Origin: Trochalopteron elliotii
Taxonomy: Eukaryota > Chordata > Aves > Passeriformes > Leiothrichidae
Direction: 5' to 3'
Length of the DNA: 64,000 bases
Assembly (NCBI GenBank): GCA_024734555.1
Contig: JANPWX010000336.1
Location: forward strand, 1,329,749 to 1,393,748
In this document: positions 1 to 12,879 of the stretch, piece after piece
Position numbering within the stretch: the first letter of the stretch is position 1
Layout of the letters: every line of letters begins with the position of its first letter
Program-made: the position numbers and the translations under genes
Notes under the pieces: model-generated
Told to the model about the DNA's origin: nothing
Database searches by the model: none
The model's input: only the letters and a program-made list of their open reading frames with translations

Positions 1-196
1 ATAGCTGAAGTCAGTTATTTTGTTGTATGGGCTATTTAGCAGGTGACTTAGTATGATATAAACCTCCCTAAAGATATTTTTGACTTGTTTGTGAGCTATG
101 CAGGAGACCTTGTGGCTGACCAGTCCTCTATTGCCCCTGTATTAATTGTTCAGGAGAAATCCCAGGATTTAAATAAAAGAAATAAATAATGCTTGA

Positions 197-310
197 CGTC
201 CAAGGCCAGTTTGGATGGGGCTTGGAGCAACCATGGAAGGTGTCCCTGCCCATGGCAGGGGGGTGGAATTGGGATGGTTTTTAAGATCCCTTCCAACCCA
301 AAGCACTCCA
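197..310 (+). mobile_element. CR1 LINE, 3' end fragment
   Basis: The stretch carries the standard avian CR1 3' terminal block: TTGGATGGGGCTTGGAGCAA, then GGAAGGTGTCCCTGCCCATG and finally CCCTTCCAACCCAAAGCA. It is heavily 5'-truncated, as most bird CR1 copies are, and the usual terminal ATTCT-type repeats have been lost. Confidence 0.85.
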
Positions 311-3300
311 GTGAGGCAGATGAGGCCCAGTGCCACCTTGGGAGCGGGTGGCAGCATTTTTTCAATATACAAATCAATACTGTAATTTTGGTGGTGATCT
401 GTTCAGTTAGCTGTCTGCCTCCTTTGGAAATACTGAATTTGCAGTTGGTTTATCAACTGGCAACAGCATACAAGCCTCTTTCTTTCCTCCCCCTTGGTGC
501 CACCCCAGTGCCCATCTCCATGGCTTGGGAGTCCTTCCAGCACTTCCCATCACCGGGGCAGGTCTTGGCACAGCTGAGGCTCTCCCTGGAGCCTCCCTCC
601 TTGCCAGTTCATTTTCATGAGGGACACGTGATAATCCAGAAGATCAGGCTTGTTTCAACAGCACATCTGTCTTGAGAGGGAGACAATGTACAAAAATCTG
701 TGTTCAAAGTCAGCTAAATGTTGTGAATTTGGGCTGGGCACATGAGTAAACAAATTTGGGAAGTGGCAGTTTGACTTGGGTCAGTGGAGATGTTCATATG
801 AACAAATATTTATTGTACAAACCATTATAAATCTTAGACTGACTATTATCTTAGAAAAATTGTCTTTAAATTTTATAATCCTACCTTTTTCTTTGACACT
901 GGAAAAGACAGCCTACCACTGTTGGATCTGGAGTTAAACTGTTTGAATGATTTGCAATGCAGGAATTTAAATTCAATGCTCTTCCCTTTTTCTCAAGTGG
1001 AGTTGTGATAGTTATGATTTGTGTGGTGACACCATTAACATGCAGTTCGGAGTTAAGAAATAAAGTGAGACTATGATCTGTGAAGGATGTCAGTATTTTA
1101 GGATTTTAGACTAAATCTTTCTGAGAAGGAATCCGAGTTTATGGAATTGACTGTGAAGTAAAAGCTCGCTGAGCTGCTGTGGAAGTGCAGACTGGCTCCA
1201 GAGTGATTCAGCAGGTGGGCAGGGCACTGAGGAACTGCATGAGCAAGGCAGGGAGAAACAATTGAAAATCCATGAAGGATTTTTCCTGTCTTTCATCAGC
1301 ACTTTGCTGCACTGATATTGCTTCCATGGTGTGTTTAGACTTGGAGACGCTGGGATAAAATTGAAAAATACATTTTTTTCTCAGCAAATGCGAGCGTTCA
1401 TTTTGAAGGAGAGGCATTTTCTTTTCTTTCAGTGCTTAGCTCTTGGCATGTGTGGAAGAGCTCATCATAATTCCTCTCAGTAGCTGTGTTGGTAGCACTG
1501 GGGGAATTACTTATTATGCACACGATGTTCATCTTGCTGCTGCCTCTTCCTTCTCTCTGCACGAAGTCTTTTGTGTCTTTTCAGAACCTGAAGATGGGGA
1601 CTTTTTCTTACTTGGTTCCACAACCCCTTGCAAACTTGGGCTACCTGGTATGACTGGGCCATCCACAGCCTGACATAGAGAAATAAAAAAGCAGACATGG
1701 CAGCTTGAGCTAGTTTTAATTCATCTTTAAGCAGAACCTAATTACAAATATTGAGTCTAAGTAGTAGTCTCTTTTCTTTTGTGCTTGCTCCACATGGGAA
1801 ATACTTAAGTAACACGGAACTTTAAGGAATTAAATAGCTGTTTCACAGTGTCATATCAAGCCAAACTGCAAAGGCTCTGCATGAATCAGAGCTGCGTGGT
1901 TAGTCTGACATCCTGTATCCTTGAACTGGCAAACACAGAGAAACCTTTCCAGCCAGAGTATTTCATAAGTAATGGTTTAGATAAAGTGAATGTATGTATT
2001 AGCATCTGGTGCAGCTTTAAAATTTATGGTCAGTTTTAGCTTTGGGAACCAATGGTTCTGAAAACTTATTATTACCATCCTTCATAATAGCCACCAGGAA
2101 TGCTGTGCACCAAAATCCAGCCCTAGAAGATGCAGGCCATGGTGGGGGGAACTGCACTTTCCTCTCAGGAAAGATTTCAGGGTTTGAGGATTGATACCAG
2201 CTGGGAGAAGCTTCTGGTCCTGTGTGTTAGAGTCACTGAACTCCAGTCATCCTCTGCTCAAAGTGGGGATTGTAATGAAGACTTCCCTGGAATCTGGAGA
2301 TCCAGCACAGTGAGCAGGCTGTAGGACATGGCATGCCCTGGGAGCTAAGTTTGGATTTGTGGGATGGAGGGTCTGGATAATAACCCTGACTTCAGCCAAA
2401 GGAAAGGAATGTATTTGGAGCCAAGCTTGTGGCTTTGCTATCCTCTCTATCACAAAGGGCATGTGAAAACAGGATTTCTTGGTCTCAACAGCATATGTTT
2501 GTGTGTGTGCATTGTTCCTGTTTCTGTATCAGGGAAGTGTTTTCTGTGCTTTTGTGGTGAAAACCTCATCTCTATTTAACAAGCTCTCCTGCTGATTCCT
2601 GTTGGTCTCGAAATCAGGTAGCAGGTTGGGTGAGAGCTGAATATAGCTACTTGAAAAGAAAGGGTTATAAAGGAAGAAGAAAAATCTCCATATTTTATAA
2701 AATAAGTTACCTTGTCTTTGGTTATGTGTAGCAGTTGGTCAATTATTGGCTGAAATAATTCACATAATAAATTATCCCCTGTGATGTTTCAGGGCCAAAA
2801 TATTCAAAGGAATGGTCAGCCTCAGAAGAACCTTCTTGTTTGTTTCTGTGCTCATAATTCAGCTGATAGAGGATGTATGGATTTGTGCTTGCAAAATATT
2901 CTATTTTACATCTTTTCTTACCTGACCAGGAGGTTTTAACTATGCCCTGTTAGAATATGTTAATGAATTTTCTATTAGCTTAATCCTTTTGGATGGAGGG
3001 AGGAAAGAATAATGCTGCTTTATTAAAGGAATGTAGAGTGATTCATGTCAATGCTGCTGGAGAAAACAACCCCTCCAAAGAGAGAATCCAAATCAGACTT
3101 TATTTCCACTTCAAATCTCTGAAGTTTTGAGGAAAGGCAGTAGACTGAGTGCTAATCTCTAGTGCTGTGGAGAATCCTGGTTTGTCCTGCCTCAGAAATG
3201 GCACAGCAGACCTTCAGCCTTATTCATTTCATACACGCTCTTAAATTACCATTCACTACTCTGAAAGGTTGTGTGAGGGTTATAAATGCAATCCCTACTG

Positions 3301-3477
3301 TGTGTTCCTGGTCTCAGGTTGAGGATCCAGTCAATATTTGACCAGAAAAAAAATCAGTAACACTTTCACTGGAGACAGCTGAGTAGTGCAGGTGTTTGTG
3401 TGAGTCCTCAGCCCCTGCAGTCTGAAAACAGGGCCATGTACAGGGGGTAAGGGTTGTGCTTGGTGAACTGGTGTGCT
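311..3477. other. Unique intronic sequence
   Basis: No transposon or exon recognised. Slightly GC-richer patches occur near 480-620 and 2100-2350; their short open frames show no family resemblance. Confidence 0.55.
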
Positions 3478-4238
3478 TGTCTTGTTTTGGAAAGACAGGT
3501 GTCTGCTGGGGAAAGCTGGAGCTTCCCTTGGAATGGAGAATGTAGACCCCCTCCCTCCAAGTTATTATAAATTTTGCAATTAAGGGGCATTCAGACAAAG
3601 ATATGGGAATAAGAATAACAGTTCTTTACTAGGAATATTAAAAAATAAAAATGTAGTAGTAAAAAACAAACAAACAAACAAAAAACAATAAAAAAAGCAA
3701 TCAATCAATAAAAAAAAAAAGTTAGAAATCCTGACAGTCAGAATATGACCTGACACCCTGTTGGTCAGGGTGTTGGGAGCAGTCCAGTTAAGTCCTCCTG
3801 GAGTGACAGATGTGGTTCTGTTGGAGCACAGATGATCCTGTAGAAGGGTCCAGTGGTGCTGAGATGGGTCTGGTCTCCCTCTGGGAATCCAGTGCAAACA
3901 GGCTGTCCTGATGTTCTAAATCCCAGATTTTTATCCAGGTAGGAGTGCTGGGCTCCTCCCCCTGGGTGGAGCATCTCCCCATGGGGTGATGGAATTGTAT
4001 CAGCCCTGCAGTGAGCCTGGATGGCCCATGGACAGCAGATATCCCCTGGAGGGAGGATGGGCTGTGGAAGAGATAAGAGCCCTCCCCCAGATAAGAGATA
4101 ACAGAAGGTACACACCCCCTCCCCACCAGAGTTATGTGGAATGGGTTATAGAAGAGATAAAGAAAACACCTCCCCAGCTGGTTTCAACAGATGGCAAATA
4201 GAATACACACTTTTGGTTACATATTGCAACCCAAGACA
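3478..4238 (-). mobile_element. Endogenous retrovirus LTR, solo type
   Basis: The block resembles a common passerine ERV LTR family recognised by eye. Its ends form a short inverted repeat: TGTCTTG at 3478-3484 and CAAGACA at 4232-4238. Read on the minus strand it has a TATA-like GGATAAAAATC (about 3926-3936) followed some 300 bases later by an AGTAAA polyadenylation-like signal (3625-3630), the order expected of U3-R-U5. A low-complexity A-rich tract (3640-3720), including a short AAAC repeat, lies inside. No gag, pol or env remnant flanks it, so it is probably a solo LTR. I found no perfect target-site duplication, so the outer edges are approximate. Open frames inside it are incidental. 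Confidence 0.7.
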
Positions 4239-5319
4239 GCTCTGCAGCAAAACTGCACAACACACATTCATCTCTCAACTTGTGGGTGTGGGGCCTTCAC
4301 CAAGGTGTTCCTACATGTAACACACCAGCCAACACCTTGTGGAATGTGGCAGTCACTGACTTCTGTGCATGGGGCTGCCTCAGGGAAAAGCTGGTTGACT
4401 TTTTGTTCTCCTGATTTGGGTTATTTTCCTCTCTCTATATTTTAGGTTTTTTTTAATAGAAAATAAAAATCTAGTTTGCCAGGAAGTTATTTCTGGAAAG
4501 TGATAAATGAAAGAGAATGGATTGCAGTACAAGCTCTTCCTGGCTAGAAACATACATGGATAAATATCCATGGTTTCCTGAAGACTGGTGCAAGCACCAA
4601 TGTTAGGCATTCTTTAATGATGTGTGATATTTTGTTTATCTATTTTTCTCCCCTTCATAACAAGAAATCTTTTCTTTAAGTGTGATTATTTTATTTACAG
4701 TTTCCCACTGATCCATAGTTCCCTTCTATGCTACAGCTATGGGAGGGCAGAGAGAATGCATTTTTCACGTTTGCATTATCTTCTTTTCTAATTCACTGGA
4801 AACCGAGACACCCAGACACAAAATCATCCCTTTCAAAGAATTTGATTAATGCATTTGTTTCTGCTCATACACTCCTCATGTCGATAATTTCATCTCCACT
4901 TCTGGAGATGTGTTGATGGATCCAGCTGTTAGCATTGGGAAAACTATTTTAAAAGTGTTTGTTTTGTTGGGGTTTTTTTTGTATCTGCTTGTGCAGTACC
5001 AAATAATCCATTAATTCTCAGAAACAGCTGCCTGTTTAGCTGTATGCAGTTTAATATTAGCAGTCCTGAGTTCAAGACACAACTTTAAACTAGCGATTGA
5101 CATTTTGTTTAGTGATGACCTTATTTCCAGGAACAGGATTAGTGCAAGTCTGTGACTCTGAGTGCTTTCTTAGGATATTTTGTTGGTGGCTACACAGTGT
5201 CCACTTCCTAGTGAGCAAACAATGAGGGGTAATGCAATTCAGGAAAAGAAGAAAATAAATAGCATGTTTGGACTTGAGCTGCAACAGGTCAGGAAATATA
5301 TAGACATGGAAACATGGAG
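4239..5319. other. Unique intronic sequence between LTR and CR1
   Basis: AT-rich; nothing recognised. Confidence 0.55.
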
Positions 5320-5715
5320 CCATGGAATGGCCTGGCTTGGAAATGACATGAAAACTCATCATGTTTCACCCTCTGCCATGGGCAGGGACACCTTCCACTA
5401 TCCCAGGTTGCTCCAAGCCCCATCCAACCTGACCTTGGACACTGCCAGGGATGGGGCAGCCACACCTTCTTTGGGCACCTTGTGCCAGGGCCTCCTCACC
5501 CTCACAGGGAAGAATTTCTTCCTAATATCCCGTCTAACCCTGTCCTCTGTCAGTTTGAAGCCATTCCCCCTTGTCCTGTGACTCCAGGCCCTTGTCCAAA
5601 GCCTCTCCCCCCTTTCTTGCAGGCTCCCTTTTTGTACTGGAAGGCCACAATTAGGTCATCCCAAAGCTTTGCTTTCCAGGCTGAGCAATCCTGATTCTCC
5701 CAGCCTTTCCTCTGC
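5320..5715 (-). mobile_element. CR1 LINE, 3' ~400 bases
   Basis: Read on the minus strand this is a continuous CR1 3' region ending in the block whose complement is GGGCAGGGACACCTTCCACT. The 5' limit of the copy lies near 5715. Several indels are visible, so it encodes nothing. Confidence 0.88.
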
Positions 5716-7149
5716 CTCAGTTGTGTGAGAGTGAAGAGCTGAAAACGAGTTGATGGCTGAACTTGCTCCTGAATGAATAGTCCCTGCTCCTGCTGGGGTT
5801 GTTCCTTGGTGGTCACTTTAACCTCTTTGACCTCTGGTTGTTGGTCCTCACTTGGAAGCTTCCTTGCCACTATCATGCTTTTCTGCACCCAGTCTAACTG
5901 GGTTAGTAGTATTACATCCCATCACAGTGTTTACTTGCCCACATCTGCCAAACACTTGTATTTCCTCCCTGCTGGGAAGATACTGTGGGTGGAATTTGCT
6001 AATCTGAACAAGTAGTTCTGTGTTTCAGTTTATTTTTATTTAAGCTATTCTTTAATGTTTAGTGACATGATTTTGTTTTGACAGATGAACGTTGTTTCAG
6101 TAGATCTGCAGTGACATTGTTCCATTTTGACTTTGTGCTGTCAGCTTGGTACAGTTATCCTGACACTGTTGTATTTCATCTTGATACCATATTCTTGATT
6201 TGACATTGCAGTGCCACCTCCATAAATTTGTATCGACGTTCTTAACTCATTTTCTTCATATTTTTTCAAAGTGAGTGAAAGCCTGACACATTTAGAATTG
6301 GGAGCAATACAAAGGCAGGATTGTGGAGATGTATCACAGGGAAATTAAAAGCACTGAGCAGAGATTGTGCTCAGTGGGCATGGTGCTAACATGGAGCAGT
6401 GAGACATTCTGGGAGGGGGTCATCCTAGAGAAATGCATGTCAGCACAGCCTTAACTTTTCTAGCTCAGGCAGGCAGTATCACCCTTTCCTCTTCTGGGCT
6501 TCTTTCTTAGCTGTTGTCTGCACTATATGTGTGTTTAATGTAAAATGTTCAAACTTTCCCATGAAGTATAGGAAATAACGTATCCATGAAAGGGTAGCAT
6601 TATGAACCTTGAAAGTGTTTAGTTTAAAATCCACCCTTTTTTTTTTCTTTGTCATTTAGTAATTTAATGCTTAGGTTTTTTTAATCAAGTCTGTTGCCAA
6701 GTTCATATTTTTCCTCCATGGTCGAGCACGCTTCATCAAAAGCATGTGGAAATGGAGGCAGAGTTAATGACACACTTGTATCTCCATTTTGCCATCATCA
6801 TAAAATCCTGAATCCTACTCCAGATGATTAGTAAATAAGATGAAGTAATTTAGCTGAGAGAATTGACTAGCTGCAGTGCATGAACTGTATTGTGATGTTA
6901 ATGTAAAACAGAATTAGCAATTTCCTGTTATATTCTGCTCTTGAGCATGAATTTTTTCCCTTTGAAACCTGTATGGAAGTAACAGGAACCTGAGTCTTGA
7001 GGTCCCAGCTAACAAAAGATATTTTGGCTTGTGAACTGGGGGAAAAAAAAATTCCTGTGATTTTATGTTGGAGGATTCCATAACACAGGCCATGAAGAAC
7101 ATTTTGAGTTTAGAGTTCAAAGACTGGTTGATAAGGAGAGATCTTTTAC

Positions 7150-7235
7150 ACCCTCCCAGTCTGGAGAACCTGTCAGTCTCTATCCTTAAAAGTTTTCAAT
7201 CCTTGAAGGTGCTCAACACCCAACTGGATTAAGTC
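7150..7235 (+). mobile_element. Possible very old CR1 fragment
   Basis: The segment around CAGTCTCTATCCTTAAAAG and the following TTTTCAATCCTTGAAGGTGC loosely follows the CR1 pattern 'agtctc-atccttggag-attttcaa'. The match is weak and could be chance. Confidence 0.25.
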
Positions 7236-9019
7236 TCAAGTGATTAGAGTAAAGATGTAACGATGTTACAGGTCAAAGGCATGATAACTCTCTGGACTGT
7301 TTTTCCTTTTTTGTTTGTATAAGGCAATAAAAGCCCTGTCGTTACTCCATTCTGATCTTCCCAACACAACAGAGTCACCATGGATGCTCTCCATGTGCAC
7401 AGTGATCAGCAACTTTGAGCTGGAGAAAACAGGCAAGAAATGTCAAAAGTGCCAGTAAACTGTGCAGTTTCTTTGCTGGAAAGTTGCTCATATGCCATTG
7501 GAAGCAACAGGTTAAAGGGAACTCAGGGTACCAGAGAGAATGGACTCATCTTCTCCAGTCTTGTATCATGTCTGTCCATTATTCCTCTCTGATTTCAAGT
7601 GTGGTTTCACCTTGACACCTAGATAATATTTTCTATTGTATGTATGCTTAAAATTAAACCACTTCACATTTTTAAAAGTAATTAGTAAAGAGAGAAGAGA
7701 AGGTTAGTGCATTTTTCATAAGAACTTAGTCCTAAGATCTCACTGAAACGGCAGCAGGGATGTTGAGGGGAGGACAGAGAATTATTATTATTGCAATATG
7801 TCATGATCTGAACAATTAATGGGATACATCAGTAGTGGCTGCCAGAACCTGGTGATCTCAATGGACTAAAAGTGAAGGGGGGGTGAAAGGCATCTTCAGT
7901 TCAATATGTCCACATTAATATTCAGCATGGCTATTACAGTTTAAAGTCTAAACTTTGCTGAGATGCTTTGGCAGTGGTTTATTGCTGGTCTTCAGCAACC
8001 TGCAGGAGAGTCGGCAAAATGATAACCTGAGAGTAATGGTGAGTTTTTATTTAATTCCTTTCCATTTGCAGACTTAAAATGGCTCAGCAATTTCTGCTTG
8101 CTATTCCAATGCACCTACAACAACTATTAATAATGGGCTTTTCTCTTTCCACCTCCCTGTCTCTTCTGTTAGGGAGGTGAGTTATTTAATCGTGCAGCAT
8201 TTTTGACTCATCTCCTCATAATTCTTGCTTAGTTACCAGAAAACATATGTTGGTGTTCCACCTAAATGATTGTATTTTGAAAGTGAAATCTTTGCAGCTG
8301 TCAAGTGATAGTCTAGCCCACAAAATTCTGATTTATCACCTCCATGTGGAACTTGTTTTTTAAATTGGTAGGCAGTGCTTTAGAAGCAGCACAGCCTCAA
8401 AGACCCCAGTTTTATTAAAGCCAGCAGATTAGATTCCCAATTACTTTTAGCTCCAGTTACAATTAAACTGAAGTTGGAAGAAATTACTGGCCTGCTGTAA
8501 AGGTCTCTGGAACAAAAGAGGGTGAGAAATCACTTCTTTTCCAGCAGGCACCAAAACAAATTGCACTTGGTGTTTCAAGTGGTGAGGGCTAAGCTGGGCT
8601 GCAGCCAGGCTGGGCTCATTCTGTTCCCTCCACTGCTTAGTGCAAGAGGAGTGTGTGAAATATCACACAGACCTCTGGATGAGTGTGAGTCAAGTTCCCC
8701 ACAGAGGGTTTTTGTAATCCTTGTTTGGTGCAGGAGACAGGATGTCTTAGTGTGGGAAAAGCTGCTACTACCAGGTCTGTGGGGAGCCATGTGGGTACTG
8801 CCACTGCCCATCTGCCAAGTGTGTCCACAGATGCCTCAAAATACCTTTGGCGTTTAATTTCTGCTATGGAGTTGCTATTGAGAACCTCCCAGAATTAGCA
8901 CAGCTATTGCACTGGATTTACATCTCTGATACACAGAGTGTGCTGCTTGTGCAGGTCACCAACCCAGCTTTAAACTTCCAGAATTTCCATTTATATATAC
9001 CAGTGTGTATTTAAAAGTC

Positions 9020-9033
9020 TTTTTTTTTTTTTT
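9020..9033. repeat. Poly-T tract, 14 bases
   Basis: Uninterrupted homopolymer of T in intronic sequence. Confidence 0.9.
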
Positions 9034-9761
9034 CCATACTGTTTGCCATAAGATAGCATCTGAAATTGCCTGGCTTTATGCTGTACTTAAACCAGAAGAC
9101 ATCTCTAGTAACTGTTTGGTAATAATTATAAAACTTTGACTGCAGAGCTGCTTAGAATATGTGAAGAATAAAGTCATGAATTTTTATAAAAGGAGGTAGA
9201 GGGGGGAGAAGGAAGGAAAAAAATACCCAATGAAAGAATAATTAACATACAACTTTATTAAAATATAAATACAGAATGCCATTATACATCATGCAGCCAG
9301 GAGAAATGTTGTACTATTTCACTGAAAACAATTGGTAGTGTTGTAGACCCTGATTTTGTGATCACATTTCTGAGAATACTCCTTCCTTTTGAAGCCATTA
9401 GGATGCAGTGTTTGTCTTCACACAGCAGTTTGCCAGTAGCCAAGTCTCAGGACTGTATTATCACATCAGTTGTGAGCAGAACTTTCCATTAATCAGTAAT
9501 AAAGCCTGCTTTGAAAAAAATCTCAAGCTGCTTCCCAAATAAGTTGGTAACTTATTGTTAAATGGAGCATTGGTATTTTAACAAAACAGTTTCCAAATCA
9601 CTGAAGTTAAAACCAGAAAGTTTTTTTTTACCAGGTGTGTGATAACTTTCAACAAGGTTAATTGTCATATGTAATTTTGGTTATGTCATTTGGTTTATTT
9701 AATTTTGCAGCTTCTCTCTGATTTTGCTATTTCCTTACAGAGCTGTAGTGTGCATTTGGGC

Positions 9762-9775
9762 GGGGGGGGGGGGGG
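9762..9775 (+). repeat. Poly-G tract, 14 bases
   Basis: Fourteen consecutive G, preceded by GGGC. Such runs are uncommon in AT-rich introns, can form G-quadruplexes and are prone to length error in sequencing. Confidence 0.9.
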
Positions 9776-10119
9776 AAGGATCAGTTGTCTATACAATATT
9801 TTGTATGAGATGGAAGTAATTTGAATCTGTTTGATCACTTAATACTCAAAGCATTATGAAAGGATTCCTTTTTCATAGTGATACGTTTCCATTTTTTTAC
9901 CTCAAAGAGTTTAAATGTGGTGGGAATTTCTTTGCCACCTATGAAAGGAGAACTGAGTCTGTAAGAAAATGATATCCAGGTAAGACTTTTGTTCTTACAG
10001 GAGTAAGAAAAAAGTCTTGTCATAGTTAGGTGTAACCATCATGTCCTTCCTTGCTCTGGTACTGCAGTGAGAAGGTCTTTGCAGGGCAGTTGATACTGAG
10101 CAGAAAACAGTGATAAAGT

Positions 10120-10492
10120 CATGGAAAGGACCTTAGAGGGACCTGGCCTGGGCAGGGACACCTTCCACTATCCAGATTGCTCCATGCCCCATCCAGCCTG
10201 GCCTTGGACACTCCCAGGGATCCAGGGGCAGCCACAGCTTCTCTGGGCACCCTGTGCCAGGGCCTCAGCACCCCCACAGGGGAGAATTTCTTCCCAGTAT
10301 CCCATCTCTCCCTGCTCTCTGGCAGTGGGAAGCCATTCCTCTTGTCCTATCACTCTACCCCTTGTCCAAGGTCCCTCTCCAGCTCTCCTAAAACCCCTTT
10401 AAGCACTGGAAGGGCTCCAAGTTCTCCCCAGAGGCTTCTCTTTTCCAGGCTGGACACCCCCAGCTCTCCCAGCCTGGCTCCAGAGCAGGGCA
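10120..10492 (-). mobile_element. CR1 LINE, 3' ~370 bases
   Basis: The same CR1 3' region as the copy at 5320, minus strand, including GGGCAGGGACACCTTCCACT and the internal TCTCTGGGCACC block. Its 5' limit falls near the CAGCCTGGCTCCAGAGCAGG stretch. Confidence 0.88.
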
Positions 10493-12093
10493 AACATGAG
10501 TAAATAGTGCTGATTGCTCCCGTGGACTCCAAAGAGAGAGAGGGGGAGAGGTAGTGCTCAGTGCCCTGTTCCCATATGTTCTTGGAGCCAACTATTTTAC
10601 TGAGTGAGTTTAATAGCAGTCTCAGAGGAAAAACCCTGCTGGTGAACAGAAGGCAGGCAGCACTTAACTGATTTTAAATATAGAGTACCATGCTGTAATA
10701 AAAAGGAAGAAAACCAGAATGTCTGGTAGATTCGCAGCAGTTTTTATTTTTAAGTAAGCAGAGCACAGGTAGTGTAGAAAACCAGGATCCTGGAGAGAAA
10801 GCAGGCTTGACTTGAAGGAAGTGAAACATTTAGAAGTTGGAAGAAACCCCCAGGAGCTGCTGATCTTTGTGTGCCCGTCCCTTGCTAATCCTTGCACGTT
10901 GTAATGACACATAAAATTCCATAGGGTAAATGTGCCCTCTCCTCCCACTGCTCACCAGCAGGGTGCTGTAACAAGGGCTCAGACTCCAGATGACTTCATT
11001 GACTCGATGGAGCATTCTGTTTCACATTGACTGTAGAATTATGTTAAAGCACAAATGTTGTGAAACTAATTACAGCGGTCAAAATACAGAAGGAATGAAT
11101 GAGGCAGATTAGCTGGCATGCACCAGTTGTTTTGTACTACTCTAGTCATGCAGAACAGCTGTAAATAAAGTTTAAACAGCCACCAAGACCTCAATTATTC
11201 TCCTACTTGTTCATGTAGATTACTATGGTCTTGCTCTATAGCTAAGTGATTTAAACAATAATTCTGGGAGCAACTGATGAGGTTCATTTGCACCAGTGTA
11301 AATCTACAGCTTCTATTTTTTGATTAAATTTTTATGTATCAAGCTATTCATCACTCCTTTTAAATGCTGCTGTTTGTGGAACTCAGGGGTGAGCTTTATC
11401 ATTTAGTGAAACAGGAGAAAAATCCAATAATTTTTTTTTAGATTTTATTCTTGGAGCAAATAAAAATAGTGTATCAGCGTACAGCAAATCTTCCAAGAAG
11501 CTAATTTAAAATTTTTTTTTCAAAGATAATGGTTATAGAGGTTGACTGTTACCTAGTAAGCAAAGTGTGGTAGAGAAGTTACCTTTCAATACCAATGTGA
11601 ATTTAGATTCATTTTAGAACCAGTAATAGAAAGTTTTCCTTGAATTGCTCCAGAAGAGCTGCCACTAACCTGATGGATTTCAGGTTGGAATTACAAGCAA
11701 TCAGGTATTTAAAACCATGCTTTTTCTTAAATTTTATTTAATATCCTACTGCAAATCCCCTCACACCAATGGGATACCAGTTCAGGTATTCCAATATTAT
11801 TTGGCTCCTTCTCAGGAGCCAAATCCTTACTTCATAGGGATTATTGATTTTTATGGGGCTATTCCTCAAGAAAATTTCTAGGTAACTCAGGATGTGGTTT
11901 GGCCTGATGTGGTTTGGGGATTTGGACTAGTAAGTCACAAAAGACATTCAAGAGAATGGCTGATGGATCTTGAGCTTAGGGCTTTCTGATTTGCAATGCT
12001 GCACTTCTTTTCTGAGACTTGAAGTGCTATTGTAATAAATCTTGCTTTGGTTATGAGGAAATTCATTCACTGCAGGGGCTGTAGTATTAGAAT
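10493..12093. other. Unique intronic sequence
   Basis: AT-rich with several T-runs; nothing recognised. Confidence 0.55.
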
Positions 12094-12343
12094 CAGGGGT
12101 AACAGCTTCCCATTGGCAGAGGGCAGGGTTAGATGGGGTATTGGGAAGGAATTCTTCCCAGTGAGGGTGCTGAGGCCCTGGCACAGGGTGCCCAGAGAAG
12201 CTGTGGCTTCTCCATCCCTGGAAGTGTCCAAGGGCTAGTTGGACAGGCCTTGGAGCAGCCTGGGATAGTGGAAGGTGTTCCTACCCAGGGCAGGGGCTGG
12301 AATGGGATGGGCTTTAAGGTCCCTTGCAACCCAAGCCATTCTG
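12094..12343 (+). mobile_element. CR1 LINE, 3' ~250 bases
   Basis: The copy contains AGGAATTCTTCCCAGTGAGG, then GAGGCCCTGGCACAGGGTGC, then the terminal GGCTTTAAGGTCCCTTGCAA. It is a 5'-truncated CR1 in the same sense as the host gene. Confidence 0.88.
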
Positions 12344-12879
12344 GGTTTGGAAAACACCTCTAAGTTCCAGTTTCATTATTCCTAGCAGGGTGTGTTTGAG
12401 ACAAACAGGACATTTCACTCTAAAGAAGGAAGAAGGCTCATTTTGCAGTCCAGGACAGGACACATGATTTGAACAGGAAGGTAAACAGCTGAACAATGGG
12501 ATGGTGAGTTTGGAGACAGAGAACTGGACATTGCCTCATGTAAACTGCACAGCTTCCCTAATTCCATCAGCCATGCCATGACTAACACACAAGTTCTTGC
12601 ATATTCCCAAAGACAAATAAATAAGACTCTTTAGTGAGTGACACTTTTCATCTTGCCTCTTGTAGGCTGGTGAGGTAAGAGCCACTCTGACTTGGGGCTG
12701 TCCTTTGGCCCCCCCACCCATTATCTGGTGTACATCTCCAGAGGGCACCTGAGACATCATCTGAGGACCCACACAGTCTTTGGCTTCAGTATGAGTCCTT
12801 AGTCCCTCATCTTGGTTCCTTGCCTACTTACCCCTTTGCTCCAACCTTCCTCGTTTCACATTATAATTTGGATTTTTTA
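12344..12879. other. Unique intronic sequence before the pyrimidine-rich tract
   Basis: Nothing recognised. Confidence 0.5.

Larger units (their letters stand above)
5716..10119. other. Unique intronic sequence
   Basis: Apart from the weak CR1 candidate near 7150 and the poly-T and poly-G tracts, nothing recognised. A patch near 8570-8830 is GC-richer, without motifs. Confidence 0.55.

Noticed and set aside
193..675. 160-codon + strand open frame near the left end
   Set aside because: It starts inside a CR1 fragment and runs into unique sequence without family resemblance.
3765..4126. Overlapping minus-strand open frames of 112-116 codons
   Set aside because: They lie wholly inside an LTR with a TATA-like and a poly-A-like signal; LTRs of this type do not encode protein.
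5180..5581. 133-codon + strand open frame
   Set aside because: Mostly antisense CR1.
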